Below are positions 6,751-14,816 of a stretch of DNA of 17,454 bases, in pieces. The notes beneath the pieces are model-generated. The model saw only the letters and a list, made by a program, of their open reading frames with translations, was not told where the DNA came from and did no database searches. Source of the stretch: Chitinophagaceae bacterium (GTDB taxonomy: Bacteria; Bacteroidota; Bacteroidia; Chitinophagales; Chitinophagaceae). Where the stretch lies: NCBI GenBank assembly GCA_016710935.1, contig JADJTY010000011.1:1-17454 (forward strand). Reading direction: 5' to 3'. Both the position numbers and the translations under genes were made by a program. Each line of letters begins with the position of its first letter. The first letter of the stretch is position 1.

Positions 6751-8253
6751 TTAAAGTTTTGAATAAACAATCCGCAGCCTTAGCCTGTAATTTGGATTGG
6801 TACCACTACCTACCCTTACCCTTCCAAAAGCAATATTATTACCAAAGGGAATAAAGGTTAATGAGTGCTGCGGATAATTCAGGTTAAAGGGTGCATATAA
6901 TCTCATATCATATACAGGCGTACGTTCTGTTACGATCTGCTGTACATACCTGGAAATATTAAAGGTATAAAATTTCATCAGTTTGCCTGTTAAAGGATCG
7001 GTTTTACTTCTTCTGTAACCTCCAAAATACTGGTAGTTTATCTGTGTTGGTATATAGTTGAAAGGATTATCCGGGTTATATATTTCAGAGGTATTCAGAT
7101 CAAAATAGATTGTTTTCCATTTAACAGACACGGTATCTTTTAAATCAAGGAAGAGAAAATTGGGTGCCGAGAATGTTTCATCAAGTACCGGATCAGTTGG
7201 AATTTGTTCAACAATGATCTCTGCACGGTGTATGATACGATTGGATAAAGTAGCCAAACCCGGAATATTAAGATTTACAAATGTACCGGGTGCTGTTTGT
7301 ATATAATGTTCACTTGCAGCAGGGTTTTTAACGGGAAATCCGTTCCATCCCCTGGAAATATAATTACTTGTATTGGATACCGGTTTGTTTGCTATACGAT
7401 CTTCTCTTGAAGGATTAAGTCTTAATGAGCTATAAACCGAATCAACTATTCCCCCGTTTTTTTTCCGGTAATGAACTTCAAGTTTGGTTGCAGTATCAGA
7501 AAGACTTACGTATAAAAGGCCATTACCGGCTCCGGATGCCATTACAGCTATACCATTATAAAAACTACGGTAAATAGAATCGTTGTAAAAAGCGTTATTG
7601 ACCGAATTTGCTTTAATACTGTCACGGTTAAACAGCAGTGAAGCCCAGGAAGCCGATAGTTTGATGCGGATCTGATTAATAACCTTATCTCTTCCGTTAG
7701 TGAAAGATATGGTGTCCCCCATTTTCCGTGGATCAATACTGGCAGAGCCTATTATGGTTCCGGAAACATTTGGCCGGTATGCAGTGGTATTTTCTATAAA
7801 TTTTGAATTACTTGCAGAATCCTTGAAAGCTCCATCACTCACCTCCCTTACTTGCAGCCCAACCGGCAAAAGGCTATCGCCCCAAAAGCCGGCATATTTT
7901 AAACACAGTACTACAGAATCAAAACCTACAATAGTGTCTCCCGGGTTTCCAAAATGATAAGGATAGAACGGGGGCTTCAGCTGCATATATATGTTAGCAG
8001 TGGTAGGGCCAAAAAGCGGGTCATTGGTAATACTGCCAACGGCATAATCATCATATTTACCAATTGTAGTAGAATCGTTAAAATAGCCCTGGGTAGTGTT
8101 AATAAGAAGGGTATCGGCAAAGGTGTTTACATTATCCACAAGCGGTAGCTGGTCGCTTCCAATATCAGTTGTGTCGAGTTTGGTACAGTTTAAGCTAATT
8201 AATGAAATAAGTAAAACGGCCGTTACTGCCAGGGGAAGAATACGTTTTTGCAC
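6751..8253 (-). CDS. DUF4270 family lipoprotein
   Basis: This is a 500-residue surface or periplasmic lipoprotein of the DUF4270 family. After a hydrophobic signal (ILPLAVTAVLLISLISL) the lipobox cysteine is followed by TKLDTTDIGSDQLP. The typical family opening then appears: NTFADTLLINT, TTIGKYDDYAVGSITNDPLFG and FDSVVLCLKY. The end is YRLRLRIVYSKL. Function is not established in the family. The open frame extends to a TTG at 8295 that overlaps the upstream gene's stop, but the signal peptide fits a GTG start at 8253 (VQKRILPL), leaving a 31-nt gap; the choice is inferred. It follows the GT5 glycogen-synthase-like gene on the same strand, a pairing I recall as common in Bacteroidota, so the two are probably cotranscribed. 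Confidence 0.8.
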   Translation of the reverse strand: MQKRILPLAVTAVLLISLISLNCTKLDTTDIGSDQLPLVDNVNTFADTLLINTTQGYFNDSTTIGKYDDYAVGSITNDPLFGPTTANIYMQLKPPFYPYHFGNPGDTIVGFDSVVLCLKYAGFWGDSLLPVGLQVREVSDGAFKDSASNSKFIENTTAYRPNVSGTIIGSASIDPRKMGDTISFTNGRDKVINQIRIKLSASWASLLFNRDSIKANSVNNAFYNDSIYRSFYNGIAVMASGAGNGLLYVSLSDTATKLEVHYRKKNGGIVDSVYSSLRLNPSREDRIANKPVSNTSNYISRGWNGFPVKNPAASEHYIQTAPGTFVNLNIPGLATLSNRIIHRAEIIVEQIPTDPVLDETFSAPNFLFLDLKDTVSVKWKTIYFDLNTSEIYNPDNPFNYIPTQINYQYFGGYRRSKTDPLTGKLMKFYTFNISRYVQQIVTERTPVYDMRLYAPFNLNYPQHSLTFIPFGNNIAFGRVRVGSGTNPNYRLRLRIVYSKL

Positions 8254-8284
8254 AATAATAATTTTATGAAATGCGGTTAGATTT

Positions 8285-9097
8285 CTACTTCGCAAGTTCG
8301 GAATACAATTGCAAATAGTCTGTTAAATCACTTTCTGCATTAAATTTCAAGACTTTTTTTCCTTTAACCTTTGCAAATTGTTCAACAAGTTTTTTGTCTG
8401 CTTTTTCGGCACCAAAAGTAATGGCATCAGCATACGTGGCACCACCTGCAAACATAGCCGAGTTGTTCATATCCTTAAAAGGCTCCAGTTCTTTTTTGGT
8501 AACATAATCATTAATGGTGGCCATTTTCAAAAAATCCTTTTCAAGCTTTTCTTTAAAAGTATTTTGCCCAATGGTGTAAATGATCTTGCTGTTACTGAAA
8601 ACCGGTTCTTTTTTATATGCGTTCCTGATGAACATGGGTATTAAGCCTGTCATCCAGCCGCTGCAATGAATGATGTCGGGCGGCCATCCAAATTTCTTCA
8701 CTGTTTCCAATGCACCTTTGCAGAATAATACCGTTCTTAAGCCATTATCATCAAACCAGTTCTCCTTTTCATCTGTAAAAATTGATTTCCTTTTAAAATA
8801 ATCATCGTTATCTAAGAAATAGATCTGCAGTCTTGCGTTGGGAAGCGATGCTACTTTAATAATTAAAGGATAATCATCATTGTCGATCGTTACATTGATA
8901 CCCGATAAGCGAACAACTTCATGCAAACGATGCCTTCTTTCGTTTATTACACCAAACCGGGGCATAATGCAGCGTACTTCCATGCCTGTGTCATTTGACT
9001 TAACGGCGAGCTTATTTACAATCTCCGAAAAATCAGTAAGTTCCAGATAAGGTGACATTTCATTTGCAATAAATAAAATTCTTTTCTTTGTACTCAT
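8285..9097 (-). CDS. Short glycogen/starch synthase-like protein (GT5 N-terminal domain only)
   Basis: The 270-residue protein matches the N-terminal Rossmann domain of GT5 starch/glycogen synthases: KRILFIANEMSPYLELTDF at the start, VRCIMPRFGVINE, YFLDNDDYFKR, WPPDIIHCSGWMTGLIP and a SKIIYTIGQNTF region. The C-terminal GT-B nucleotide-binding domain is missing. Full-length GlgA has about 480 residues. The usual K-x-G-G-L donor-binding motif near the start is replaced by LELTDFSEI. Catalytic activity as a glycogen synthase is therefore doubtful, although the short form is regularly annotated that way in Bacteroidota beside panC. It may be a scaffold, sensor or partner subunit. The gene is divergent from panC across 106 bp, and a perfect -7 box precedes it. 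The conserved placement beside panC and the DUF4270 gene is the best clue to its role. Confidence 0.7.
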   Translation of the reverse strand: MSTKKRILFIANEMSPYLELTDFSEIVNKLAVKSNDTGMEVRCIMPRFGVINERRHRLHEVVRLSGINVTIDNDDYPLIIKVASLPNARLQIYFLDNDDYFKRKSIFTDEKENWFDDNGLRTVLFCKGALETVKKFGWPPDIIHCSGWMTGLIPMFIRNAYKKEPVFSNSKIIYTIGQNTFKEKLEKDFLKMATINDYVTKKELEPFKDMNNSAMFAGGATYADAITFGAEKADKKLVEQFAKVKGKKVLKFNAESDLTDYLQLYSELAK

Positions 9098-9137
9098 TTA
9101 CACTTGGTTTGTTGCTGTAATATTTAAGAAACGGCTG

Positions 9138-9145
9138 CAAAAGTA
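9138..9145 (-). promoter_or_regulatory. Promoter -7 box of the GT5 gene in the panC divergent spacer
   Basis: On the minus strand TACTTTTG (9145-9138) matches TAnnTTTG exactly, 40 nt before the ATG at 9097. A TTTG-like -33 box at the usual spacing is not clear; the nearest T-rich stretch is at 9161-9164. I found no equally good box for panC on the plus strand. Confidence 0.45.
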
Positions 9146-9203
9146 CGTTATTTTTTCGGGAAAATCAGATTCAACAGGCACTTGACGTGTAATTGATACC
9201 AAT

Positions 9204-10046
9204 ATGATACTATTTAAGAAAGCTGCTGACATTAACAACTGGCTGCTGAAAAGCAAAGCTGCAGGTAAAAAGATCGGTTTCATCCCCACCATGGGGGCCC
9301 TGCACCGGGGGCATACTTCGTTGATCGACGCTTCAAAACACGCCGGATCCATTTCGGTTTGCAGCATTTTTGTAAACCCGGCACAGTTTAACGATGCCAA
9401 AGATTTTGATAACTACCCCACCACTATTGAAAAAGATATAGATGCTTTGGAAAAAGCCGGCTGCGATGTGTTGTTTTTGCCTTCAGTTTCGGAAATATAC
9501 CCTGCGGGAACCGGAAATGCAAAAACCTATGACCTGGGGTATTTGGAAACCGTACTGGAAGGTAAATACAGGCCCGGACATTTTCAGGGGGTTTGCCTGG
9601 TGGTGCACCGGCTGCTGACAATTGTACCTGCTGATGATCTATACCTTGGCCAGAAAGATTACCAGCAATGTATGGTTATAAAAAAGCTGGTTGAACTGGA
9701 GAAGCTTATTACAACCATCCATATCTGCCCCACCCTGAGAGAAACCAGCGGCCTGGCCATGAGCAGCAGAAATATGAGGCTGACAGCAGAAGCCCGGGAA
9801 CAGGCACTTAAAATATTTGAATCCTTATCTTATTTAAAAAACAATATTAAACCCGGTGATCTGACCGGATTAAAACAAACCGCTGTTAACCTTTTAACCA
9901 ATGCCGGTTTTAAAGTGGATTATGTTGAAATAGCAACTGCCGGTGATCTTGATATTATTAACCATTGGGATGGAAACAGAAAACTGCTTGCTGTAGCCGC
10001 TGCATTTTTGGGTGATGTAAGGTTGATTGACAATATGCTTTTGTAG
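9204..10046 (+). CDS. panC: Pantothenate synthetase
   Basis: The enzyme condenses pantoate and beta-alanine, using ATP, in the last step of pantothenate synthesis. The 280-residue length is standard. The nucleotidyltransferase HxGH motif is in IPTMGALHRGHTSL (His34 to His37). Then come SIFVNPAQFN, FLPSVSEIYP, LEGKYRPGHFQGVCLVVHRL, the ATP-site LYLGQKDYQQ, and LRETSGLAMSSRN, which holds the KMSKS-equivalent MSSR. The frame is intact. It is divergent from the GT5 gene. No panD follows; instead a heptad-repeat element starts 11 nt after the stop. panB is about 6 kb away on the same strand, so the pathway genes are split. Confidence 0.95.
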   Translation: MILFKKAADINNWLLKSKAAGKKIGFIPTMGALHRGHTSLIDASKHAGSISVCSIFVNPAQFNDAKDFDNYPTTIEKDIDALEKAGCDVLFLPSVSEIYPAGTGNAKTYDLGYLETVLEGKYRPGHFQGVCLVVHRLLTIVPADDLYLGQKDYQQCMVIKKLVELEKLITTIHICPTLRETSGLAMSSRNMRLTAEAREQALKIFESLSYLKNNIKPGDLTGLKQTAVNLLTNAGFKVDYVEIATAGDLDIINHWDGNRKLLAVAAAFLGDVRLIDNMLL

Positions 10047-10057
10047 AAATACATTAA

Positions 10058-10146
10058 ATACTGGATGCTGGCAAAGAGCTTAAGTTTGAGAAAAGCTTTT
10101 AAGGTTTCAGGCTTCATCCAGTATCCAGCATCCAGTATCCGGCATC
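10058..10146. repeat. Heptad inverted-repeat element after panC
   Basis: The left arm (10058-10071, atactggatgctgg) is complementary to the right arm. The right arm consists of tandem 7-bp units: catccag, tatccag, catccag, tatccgg and a partial catc at 10115-10146. The loop (10072-10114) contains the palindrome aaaagctttt at 10091-10100. The element lies wholly between the panC stop and the next gene's promoter. It could fold into a large hairpin and end the panC transcript. A longer relative with similar loop bases follows panB. Confidence 0.8.
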
Positions 10147-10150
10147 TTCT

Positions 10151-10183
10151 TTTTTGACATTCCTGTTTTCCCTTCGTATTTTG
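10151..10183 (+). promoter_or_regulatory. Candidate promoter for the flippase-like gene
   Basis: TTTTTG (10151-10156) and TATTTTG (10177-10183) are separated by 20 nt. The second box is one base shorter than TAnnTTTG. It ends 9 nt before the ATG at 10193, so the leader would be very short. Confidence 0.35.
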
Positions 10184-10192
10184 TAACCGATT

Positions 10193-11215
10193 ATGAATAA
10201 GCGGCTGATCTCCATATTACAATACACCCTTTTTTTAGGTGCCGGTATATTTTTGATATGGTGGCAGCTTAAAGGAATGACTGCAGCGCAGAAAACACAG
10301 TTCACATCTGCGTTAAGCAATGCCAATTACTGGTTGATCATTCCTATTGTTTTTATGAGCCTGCTCAGCCATTTAAGCCGTGCATACCGGTGGAAATTGC
10401 TTTTGGAACCGCTGGATTACTACCCAAAAATTAAAAACGTATTTGCCGTAACCATGGTTGGTTACCTGGCTAATGCGGCCATACCCCGCCTTGGCGAAAT
10501 TTTAAAATGTACTTTTTTATCCAGGTACGAACACATTAAAGTTGAAAAACTGGTAGGATCCATTTTAATTGAACGCACATTTGACCTCTTCTGCTTTGTA
10601 CTCTTTATTGGCATGACCGTGCTGATACAGGTAGATAAGATCGGCGGTTTTATAAAAGAAAAGATAGCAGCATTTGGAGACAACGCCGGTATGCCGCTTT
10701 GGGCAAAAGGATTAATTGTTGTAACCATAATTGCACTTATTTATTTTGGCTTAAATTTTCTGGTTAAAAAATTTCCGGAAAACAAAACCATTCTTAAAAT
10801 AAATAATTTTTTTAAAGGCATTGGCCAGGGTTTTATTGCGATAAGAAATTTAAAGAAACGCAACCAGTTTATTGCACATACGTTGTTTATATGGGCCATG
10901 TACCTGTTACAGATCTATGTAGGCTTTAAAGCCATGGAACATACCATAGCATTAGATATGAAAGCAGCCTGCAGTGTATTGGTACTGGCAACCTTTGCCA
11001 TGATCATTACACCAAACGGGATCGGCCTGTTTCCCATTTTTGTAATGCAGACATTGATCTTATACGGTATAGAAAGTGCCTATGGCACGGCATTTGGCTG
11101 GCTCATCTGGGGAGTAGCCACTTGTATTATTTTAGTGGTAGGTTTTATTTGCCTGTTGCTTCTTCCTTACATCAACAAACAAACAAATGAAAACAGTACA
11201 AGCCATACCTTATAA
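10193..11215 (+). CDS. Lysylphosphatidylglycerol synthase-like (YbhN/UPF0104) membrane protein
   Basis: This 340-residue inner-membrane protein has about eight hydrophobic segments. The first is residues 8-25 (LQYTLFLGAGIFLIWW); a cluster at the C-terminus ends in CIILVVGFICLLLLPY. Family motifs are clear: SRAYRWKLLLEPL, then GYLANAAIPRLGEILKCTFLSR and VEKLVGSILIERTFD. This integral domain is shared by MprF flippases, AglD and YbhN. No catalytic lysyl-transferase domain is present, so the protein is probably a lipid flippase or transporter rather than a synthase; the substrate is unknown. The gene overlaps rfaE2 by 29 nt, so the two are almost certainly cotranscribed. A Bacteroidota arrangement of panC, panD and this family is known to me; here panD is missing from between them. 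Confidence 0.75.
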   Translation: MNKRLISILQYTLFLGAGIFLIWWQLKGMTAAQKTQFTSALSNANYWLIIPIVFMSLLSHLSRAYRWKLLLEPLDYYPKIKNVFAVTMVGYLANAAIPRLGEILKCTFLSRYEHIKVEKLVGSILIERTFDLFCFVLFIGMTVLIQVDKIGGFIKEKIAAFGDNAGMPLWAKGLIVVTIIALIYFGLNFLVKKFPENKTILKINNFFKGIGQGFIAIRNLKKRNQFIAHTLFIWAMYLLQIYVGFKAMEHTIALDMKAACSVLVLATFAMIITPNGIGLFPIFVMQTLILYGIESAYGTAFGWLIWGVATCIILVVGFICLLLLPYINKQTNENSTSHTL

Positions 11216-11684
11216 AATTTTTACACTTACTGAACTGAAACACCAGGTAAAACGCTGGAGGCTAACCAACAAAAAAATCGTTTTCACCAATGGCGTTTTT
11301 GACATACTGCACGAAGGGCATATTGCCTCTTTAAGTGAAGCTGCAGTACACGGCCATATTTTAATTGTTGGTATAAATGCAGATGCTTCCGTAAAAAGAT
11401 TAAAAGGTGATAGCCGCCCGGTAAATAATGAAGGGTCCAGAACATTACTGATGGCATCACTGGTGATGGTAGATGCGGTTGTTTTGTTTGAAGAGGATAC
11501 ACCCTTAAACCTGATAACAGCCCTTTTGCCCGATGTGCTGGTAAAAGGTGGCGATTATACCATAGAACAGATCGTTGGAGCCAAAGAAGTGATGGCCAAT
11601 GGCGGTGAGGTAAAAATTGTTCCGATCCTGGAAGGGTTTTCGACCACCGGTATCATTGAAAGAATGAAAAGCTCCGGTAAATAA
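11187..11684 (+). CDS. rfaE2: D-glycero-beta-D-manno-heptose 1-phosphate adenylyltransferase
   Basis: The 165-residue protein corresponds to the C-terminal half of HldE, found as a separate gene in many bacteria. It activates heptose 1-phosphate with ATP to ADP-heptose for lipopolysaccharide core synthesis. The nucleotidyltransferase motif HxGH is in FTNGVFDILHEGHIASL. The later motifs are VGINADASVKRLKG, DVLVKGGDYT and GFSTTGIIERM. The ATG at 11187 lies inside the end of the flippase-like gene, a 29-nt overlap that suggests translational coupling. The WaaE-like glycosyltransferase at 2141 may act in the same core pathway. The kinase half (rfaE1) is not in the window. Confidence 0.9.
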   Translation: MKTVQAIPYKIFTLTELKHQVKRWRLTNKKIVFTNGVFDILHEGHIASLSEAAVHGHILIVGINADASVKRLKGDSRPVNNEGSRTLLMASLVMVDAVVLFEEDTPLNLITALLPDVLVKGGDYTIEQIVGAKEVMANGGEVKIVPILEGFSTTGIIERMKSSGK

Positions 11685-11779
11685 GATCTTCATTTTTACA
11701 AAAACTTAATATTGTTTTTAACTACAATTAAACGCAAGCCCTTAAATTCGCTTCATTCATACCCAAAAATTCAATTGGC

Positions 11780-13843
11780 TTGCAAAAAAGAAAGATCATA
11801 TTCAGAGATATAAGCTGGCTTTCATTCAATAACCGTGTTTTACAGGAAGCGGCAGACGAAGCAGTGCCTTTACGGGAACGCATCCGTTTTCTGGGTATTT
11901 TTTCCAATAACCTGGATGAGTTTTTTCGGGTGCGTGTAGCCGCACTTAAACGCATGATCGAGTTTGGCAAGAAATCTAAAATGCACCTGGAACTGACTCC
12001 AGACGCCATTATTGAAGAGATACAGGAGATTGTTATAGAACAGCAAAAAGAATTTGAACGCATCTGGAACGAAATTTTACGGGAGCTTAAAAAAGAAAGG
12101 ATCTACCTGGTAAATGAAACACAGTTAAATAAAACACAGCAGATTTTTATCCTGGATTATTTTAATGAAGAGATACGGAGCAATGTGATACCGCTGATGA
12201 TTGAAAGTATCCAGAATTTTCCGGTATTAAATGACCGGTCTATTTACCTCGCCTGTAAGCTTTCTAAAAAAGACAGATCAATTCCTCAGAAATATGCCTT
12301 GCTGTCGGTACCCTCCCGCAGGTTGCCCAGGTTCATCATTCTGCCCTCAAAGAATGCCGATAAGCAGATCATTTTACTGGAAGATATCATCCGTTTTTGT
12401 TTACCCAATATTTTTTCATTCTTTGGATACGATACTTTTTCTGCACACATCATTAAGGTAACCCGGGATGCTGAAATTGATTTTGATAATGACATTTCCA
12501 CCTCCCTCATCCAAAAAATTGAAAAGGGTTTAAAGAACCGCAAAAAAGGTAAACCGGTTCGTTTTGTTTTTGATAAAACCATCGACCCGTCGCTCCTCAC
12601 CTACCTCGTACGCCGCCTGGGTTTATTGCAAAAAGATAATCTGATACCCGGCGGGCGCATTCATAACTTTGTTGATTTCATGAATTTTCCTGATTCAGTT
12701 TTCACTAAAAAAAGCCTGCGAAAAAAACCGTTCTTACATCCCGTATTAAAAAATGTAACCAGCGTTACCAATATTGTTTTACAAAAAGATGTGCTGCTTA
12801 ATTTTCCCTATCATTCATTCGACAGTATCATTGACCTGTTGCGTGAAGCAGCTATAGACCCCGAAGTGGTAAGCATAAAAATTACCTGTTACCGACTGGC
12901 CGACCGCTCAAAGGTCATCAATGCACTTACCAATGCTGTACGCAATGGCAAACAGGTAACAGCCGTACTGGAGTTGCGTGCAAGGTTTGATGAAGAGGCC
13001 AACCTGGAATGGAAGACCGAACTGGAAGAAAATGGCGTGAAAGTATTACTGGGCGTACCTAACGTAAAAGTGCATGCTAAAATATGCTTGATAAAAAAAC
13101 GGGTTAACAACCGTACCATTCATTATGGTTTTGTAAGCACCGGCAACCTCAATGAAAAAACGGCAAAGGTGTATAGTGATGCCTGCCTGCTTACAGCCGA
13201 CCGCAATATTATGGCCGATGTAAACCGCATTTTTAATTACCTGGAGCAGCCAAAAACAAGAGAGCTTTTATTGAAAAGCTGCAAAACCTTGTTGGTTAGT
13301 CCGGTTAGCATGAGAAGGCATTTAATGCAACTGGTAACCCGGGAGATAAAAATGGCACGCTTAAAAAAGCCTGCGTCCATTATTCTGAAGTTAAATTCTC
13401 TGAGTGATGAAATGCTCATTGATAAATTATACGAAGCTGCCAAAGCGGGTGTTGAGGTTAAAATGGTCATCAGGGGTATATTTTGTATGCTTACTGAAAA
13501 TAAAAAATTCAAAATTCCCGTACAGGCCATCAGCATTGTGGATGAGTACCTCGAGCATTCCCGGATCATGATCTTTCACAATGGGGGAAAGGAAAGGACT
13601 TTTATTTCATCTGCCGACTGGATGGTACGTAATATTGACCACCGGGTGGAAGTTGCCTGCCCCATCTTTGAAAAAGATATTCAACAGGAGATCAAAGACA
13701 TTATACAAATACAACTGAAAGACAATATTAAAGCCAGGATACTGGATAATGACCTCAGTAACCAATATGTAAATCCACGTAACACCAAAAAGATACGTAG
13801 CCAGGTAGAGACGTATAATTATTTGTTTCGTAAATCTTCATAA
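11780..13843 (+). CDS. ppk1: Polyphosphate kinase 1
   Basis: The enzyme reversibly transfers the terminal phosphate of ATP to polyphosphate chains. The 687-residue frame has the four-domain layout. The N-domain includes ISWLSFNNRVLQEAAD and RIRFLGIFSNNLDEFFRVRV. A middle head domain follows. Two phospholipase-D-like catalytic domains come last. His432 in VKVHAKICLIKK matches the phosphorylated histidine of the E. coli enzyme (His435). STGNLNEKTAKVYSD follows, and His593 in EYLEHSRIMIFHNGG matches the second catalytic histidine (His592). The IRG nucleotide-site motif is also present. The start is TTG at 11780-11782; no in-frame ATG fits before the conserved N-terminus. A near-consensus -7 box (TAAATTCG, 11743-11750) lies 29 nt upstream. 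ppx follows after 94 bp, pairing synthesis with hydrolysis. Confidence 0.95.
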   Translation: MQKRKIIFRDISWLSFNNRVLQEAADEAVPLRERIRFLGIFSNNLDEFFRVRVAALKRMIEFGKKSKMHLELTPDAIIEEIQEIVIEQQKEFERIWNEILRELKKERIYLVNETQLNKTQQIFILDYFNEEIRSNVIPLMIESIQNFPVLNDRSIYLACKLSKKDRSIPQKYALLSVPSRRLPRFIILPSKNADKQIILLEDIIRFCLPNIFSFFGYDTFSAHIIKVTRDAEIDFDNDISTSLIQKIEKGLKNRKKGKPVRFVFDKTIDPSLLTYLVRRLGLLQKDNLIPGGRIHNFVDFMNFPDSVFTKKSLRKKPFLHPVLKNVTSVTNIVLQKDVLLNFPYHSFDSIIDLLREAAIDPEVVSIKITCYRLADRSKVINALTNAVRNGKQVTAVLELRARFDEEANLEWKTELEENGVKVLLGVPNVKVHAKICLIKKRVNNRTIHYGFVSTGNLNEKTAKVYSDACLLTADRNIMADVNRIFNYLEQPKTRELLLKSCKTLLVSPVSMRRHLMQLVTREIKMARLKKPASIILKLNSLSDEMLIDKLYEAAKAGVEVKMVIRGIFCMLTENKKFKIPVQAISIVDEYLEHSRIMIFHNGGKERTFISSADWMVRNIDHRVEVACPIFEKDIQQEIKDIIQIQLKDNIKARILDNDLSNQYVNPRNTKKIRSQVETYNYLFRKSS

Positions 13844-13844
13844 A

Positions 13845-13934
13845 TGTTTATTGGTTTACTGTTTTATTTGTTTATCCGTAAATTCGTACGAATTGCGTTA
13901 CCATTTAACCATTAAACAAGTAAACCAATAAACA
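13845..13934. repeat. 16-bp inverted repeat with central palindrome in the ppk1-ppx spacer
   Basis: tgtttattggtttact (13845-13860) and agtaaaccaataaaca (13919-13934) are perfect reverse complements over 16 bases. Near the middle (13881-13894) lies AATTCGTACGAATT, a perfect 14-base palindrome centred only 2 nt off the outer symmetry axis. The -7-like TAAATTCG (13879-13886), probably of ppx, overlaps the palindrome. The outer arms read as TTGGTTTA-like units, similar in style to the heptad elements elsewhere in the window. Confidence 0.8.
13879..13886 (+). promoter_or_regulatory. Candidate ppx -7 box
   Basis: TAAATTCG matches TAnnTTTG at five of the six fixed positions and is identical to the box before ppk1 (11743-11750). 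It overlaps the central palindrome of the spacer. No clean TTTG lies 19-20 nt upstream (TTTA at 13855-13858). Confidence 0.3.
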
Positions 13935-13937
13935 ATA

Positions 13938-14816
13938 TTGAAATTAGCAGCCATAGATATAGGAAGTAACGCAGCCCGTTTATTAATTACAGAAGTCATC
14001 CCTGATGAAAATAATGTCCCGGTTTTTAATAAACTGAATCTCTTCAGGGTGCCGCTGCGACTGGGTTTTGAAGTGTTTGAGACCGGTTTGATCTCCAAAC
14101 AAAAAACAGGTATGCTTATACAAACCATGAAAGCATTTAAGCATTTAATGAATGCTTACGAGGTTAAACATGTAAAAGCCTGCGCCACCAGTGCCATGCG
14201 GGATGCAAAAAACAGCGAAGACATTATACGCAAAGTAAAACTGGAAACCGATATTGCCATTGAAGTGATCAGCGGCGATATGGAAGCCGGACTTGTTTTT
14301 GAAAACCATATTGCCGAAACATTGGACAAAGAACACAGCTACATGTACATTGATGTGGGTGGTGGCAGTACCGAACTTTCATTCTTCAGCAATGGCGTAC
14401 TCACTTTTAAAGAATCCTTTAATATTGGCACTATCCGTTTATTACAAAACCAGGTACATGAAAAAACCTGGGAACTGATGAAGGAAGTCATAAAGACCGT
14501 TACCAAAGGACAAAAAGAAGTGGTGGCCATTGGTAGTGGTGGAAACATCAACAAGATCTTCAGCATGAGCAAACGCAAGGATGGCAAGCCCCTGACATTG
14601 GATTTACTTAAAGACTACCTCAGGGAATTAAGCAGCGTGACACTGGAAGACAGGATCAGGCTCTATAGTTTAAGAACCGACCGTGCCGATGTAATTGTAC
14701 CCGCCTTACAAATCTATACCAATGCCATGCGCTGGGCCGGCGCCGCTGAAATGTATGTACCAAAAATTGGTTTGGTAGATGGATTGGTGCAGCATATGTG
14801 GGAGGAGTTAAAATAA
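13938..14816 (+). CDS. ppx: Exopolyphosphatase (Ppx/GppA family)
   Basis: The 292-residue protein belongs to the Ppx/GppA actin-like ATPase superfamily, which removes terminal phosphates from polyphosphate or pppGpp. The phosphate-1 loop is AAIDIGSNAARLLITEV at residues 4-20. CATSAMRDAKN and ISGDMEAGLVF follow; Glu116 fits the catalytic glutamate. The phosphate-2 loop YIDVGGGSTELSFF is at 137-150, followed by NIGTIRLLQ and AIGSGGNINKI. The short form without the C-terminal HD domain is common in Bacteroidota. The start is TTG (13938-13940); a TAA lies in frame at 13929-13931, leaving no earlier start. The ppk1 neighbour supports polyphosphate as substrate, though pppGpp cannot be excluded. 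Confidence 0.9.
   Translation: MKLAAIDIGSNAARLLITEVIPDENNVPVFNKLNLFRVPLRLGFEVFETGLISKQKTGMLIQTMKAFKHLMNAYEVKHVKACATSAMRDAKNSEDIIRKVKLETDIAIEVISGDMEAGLVFENHIAETLDKEHSYMYIDVGGGSTELSFFSNGVLTFKESFNIGTIRLLQNQVHEKTWELMKEVIKTVTKGQKEVVAIGSGGNINKIFSMSKRKDGKPLTLDLLKDYLRELSSVTLEDRIRLYSLRTDRADVIVPALQIYTNAMRWAGAAEMYVPKIGLVDGLVQHMWEELK

Noticed and set aside
12231..13569. Several open frames in other frames and on the opposite strand within ppk1
   Set aside because: They are shadows of a strongly supported gene, without motifs or start signals of their own.
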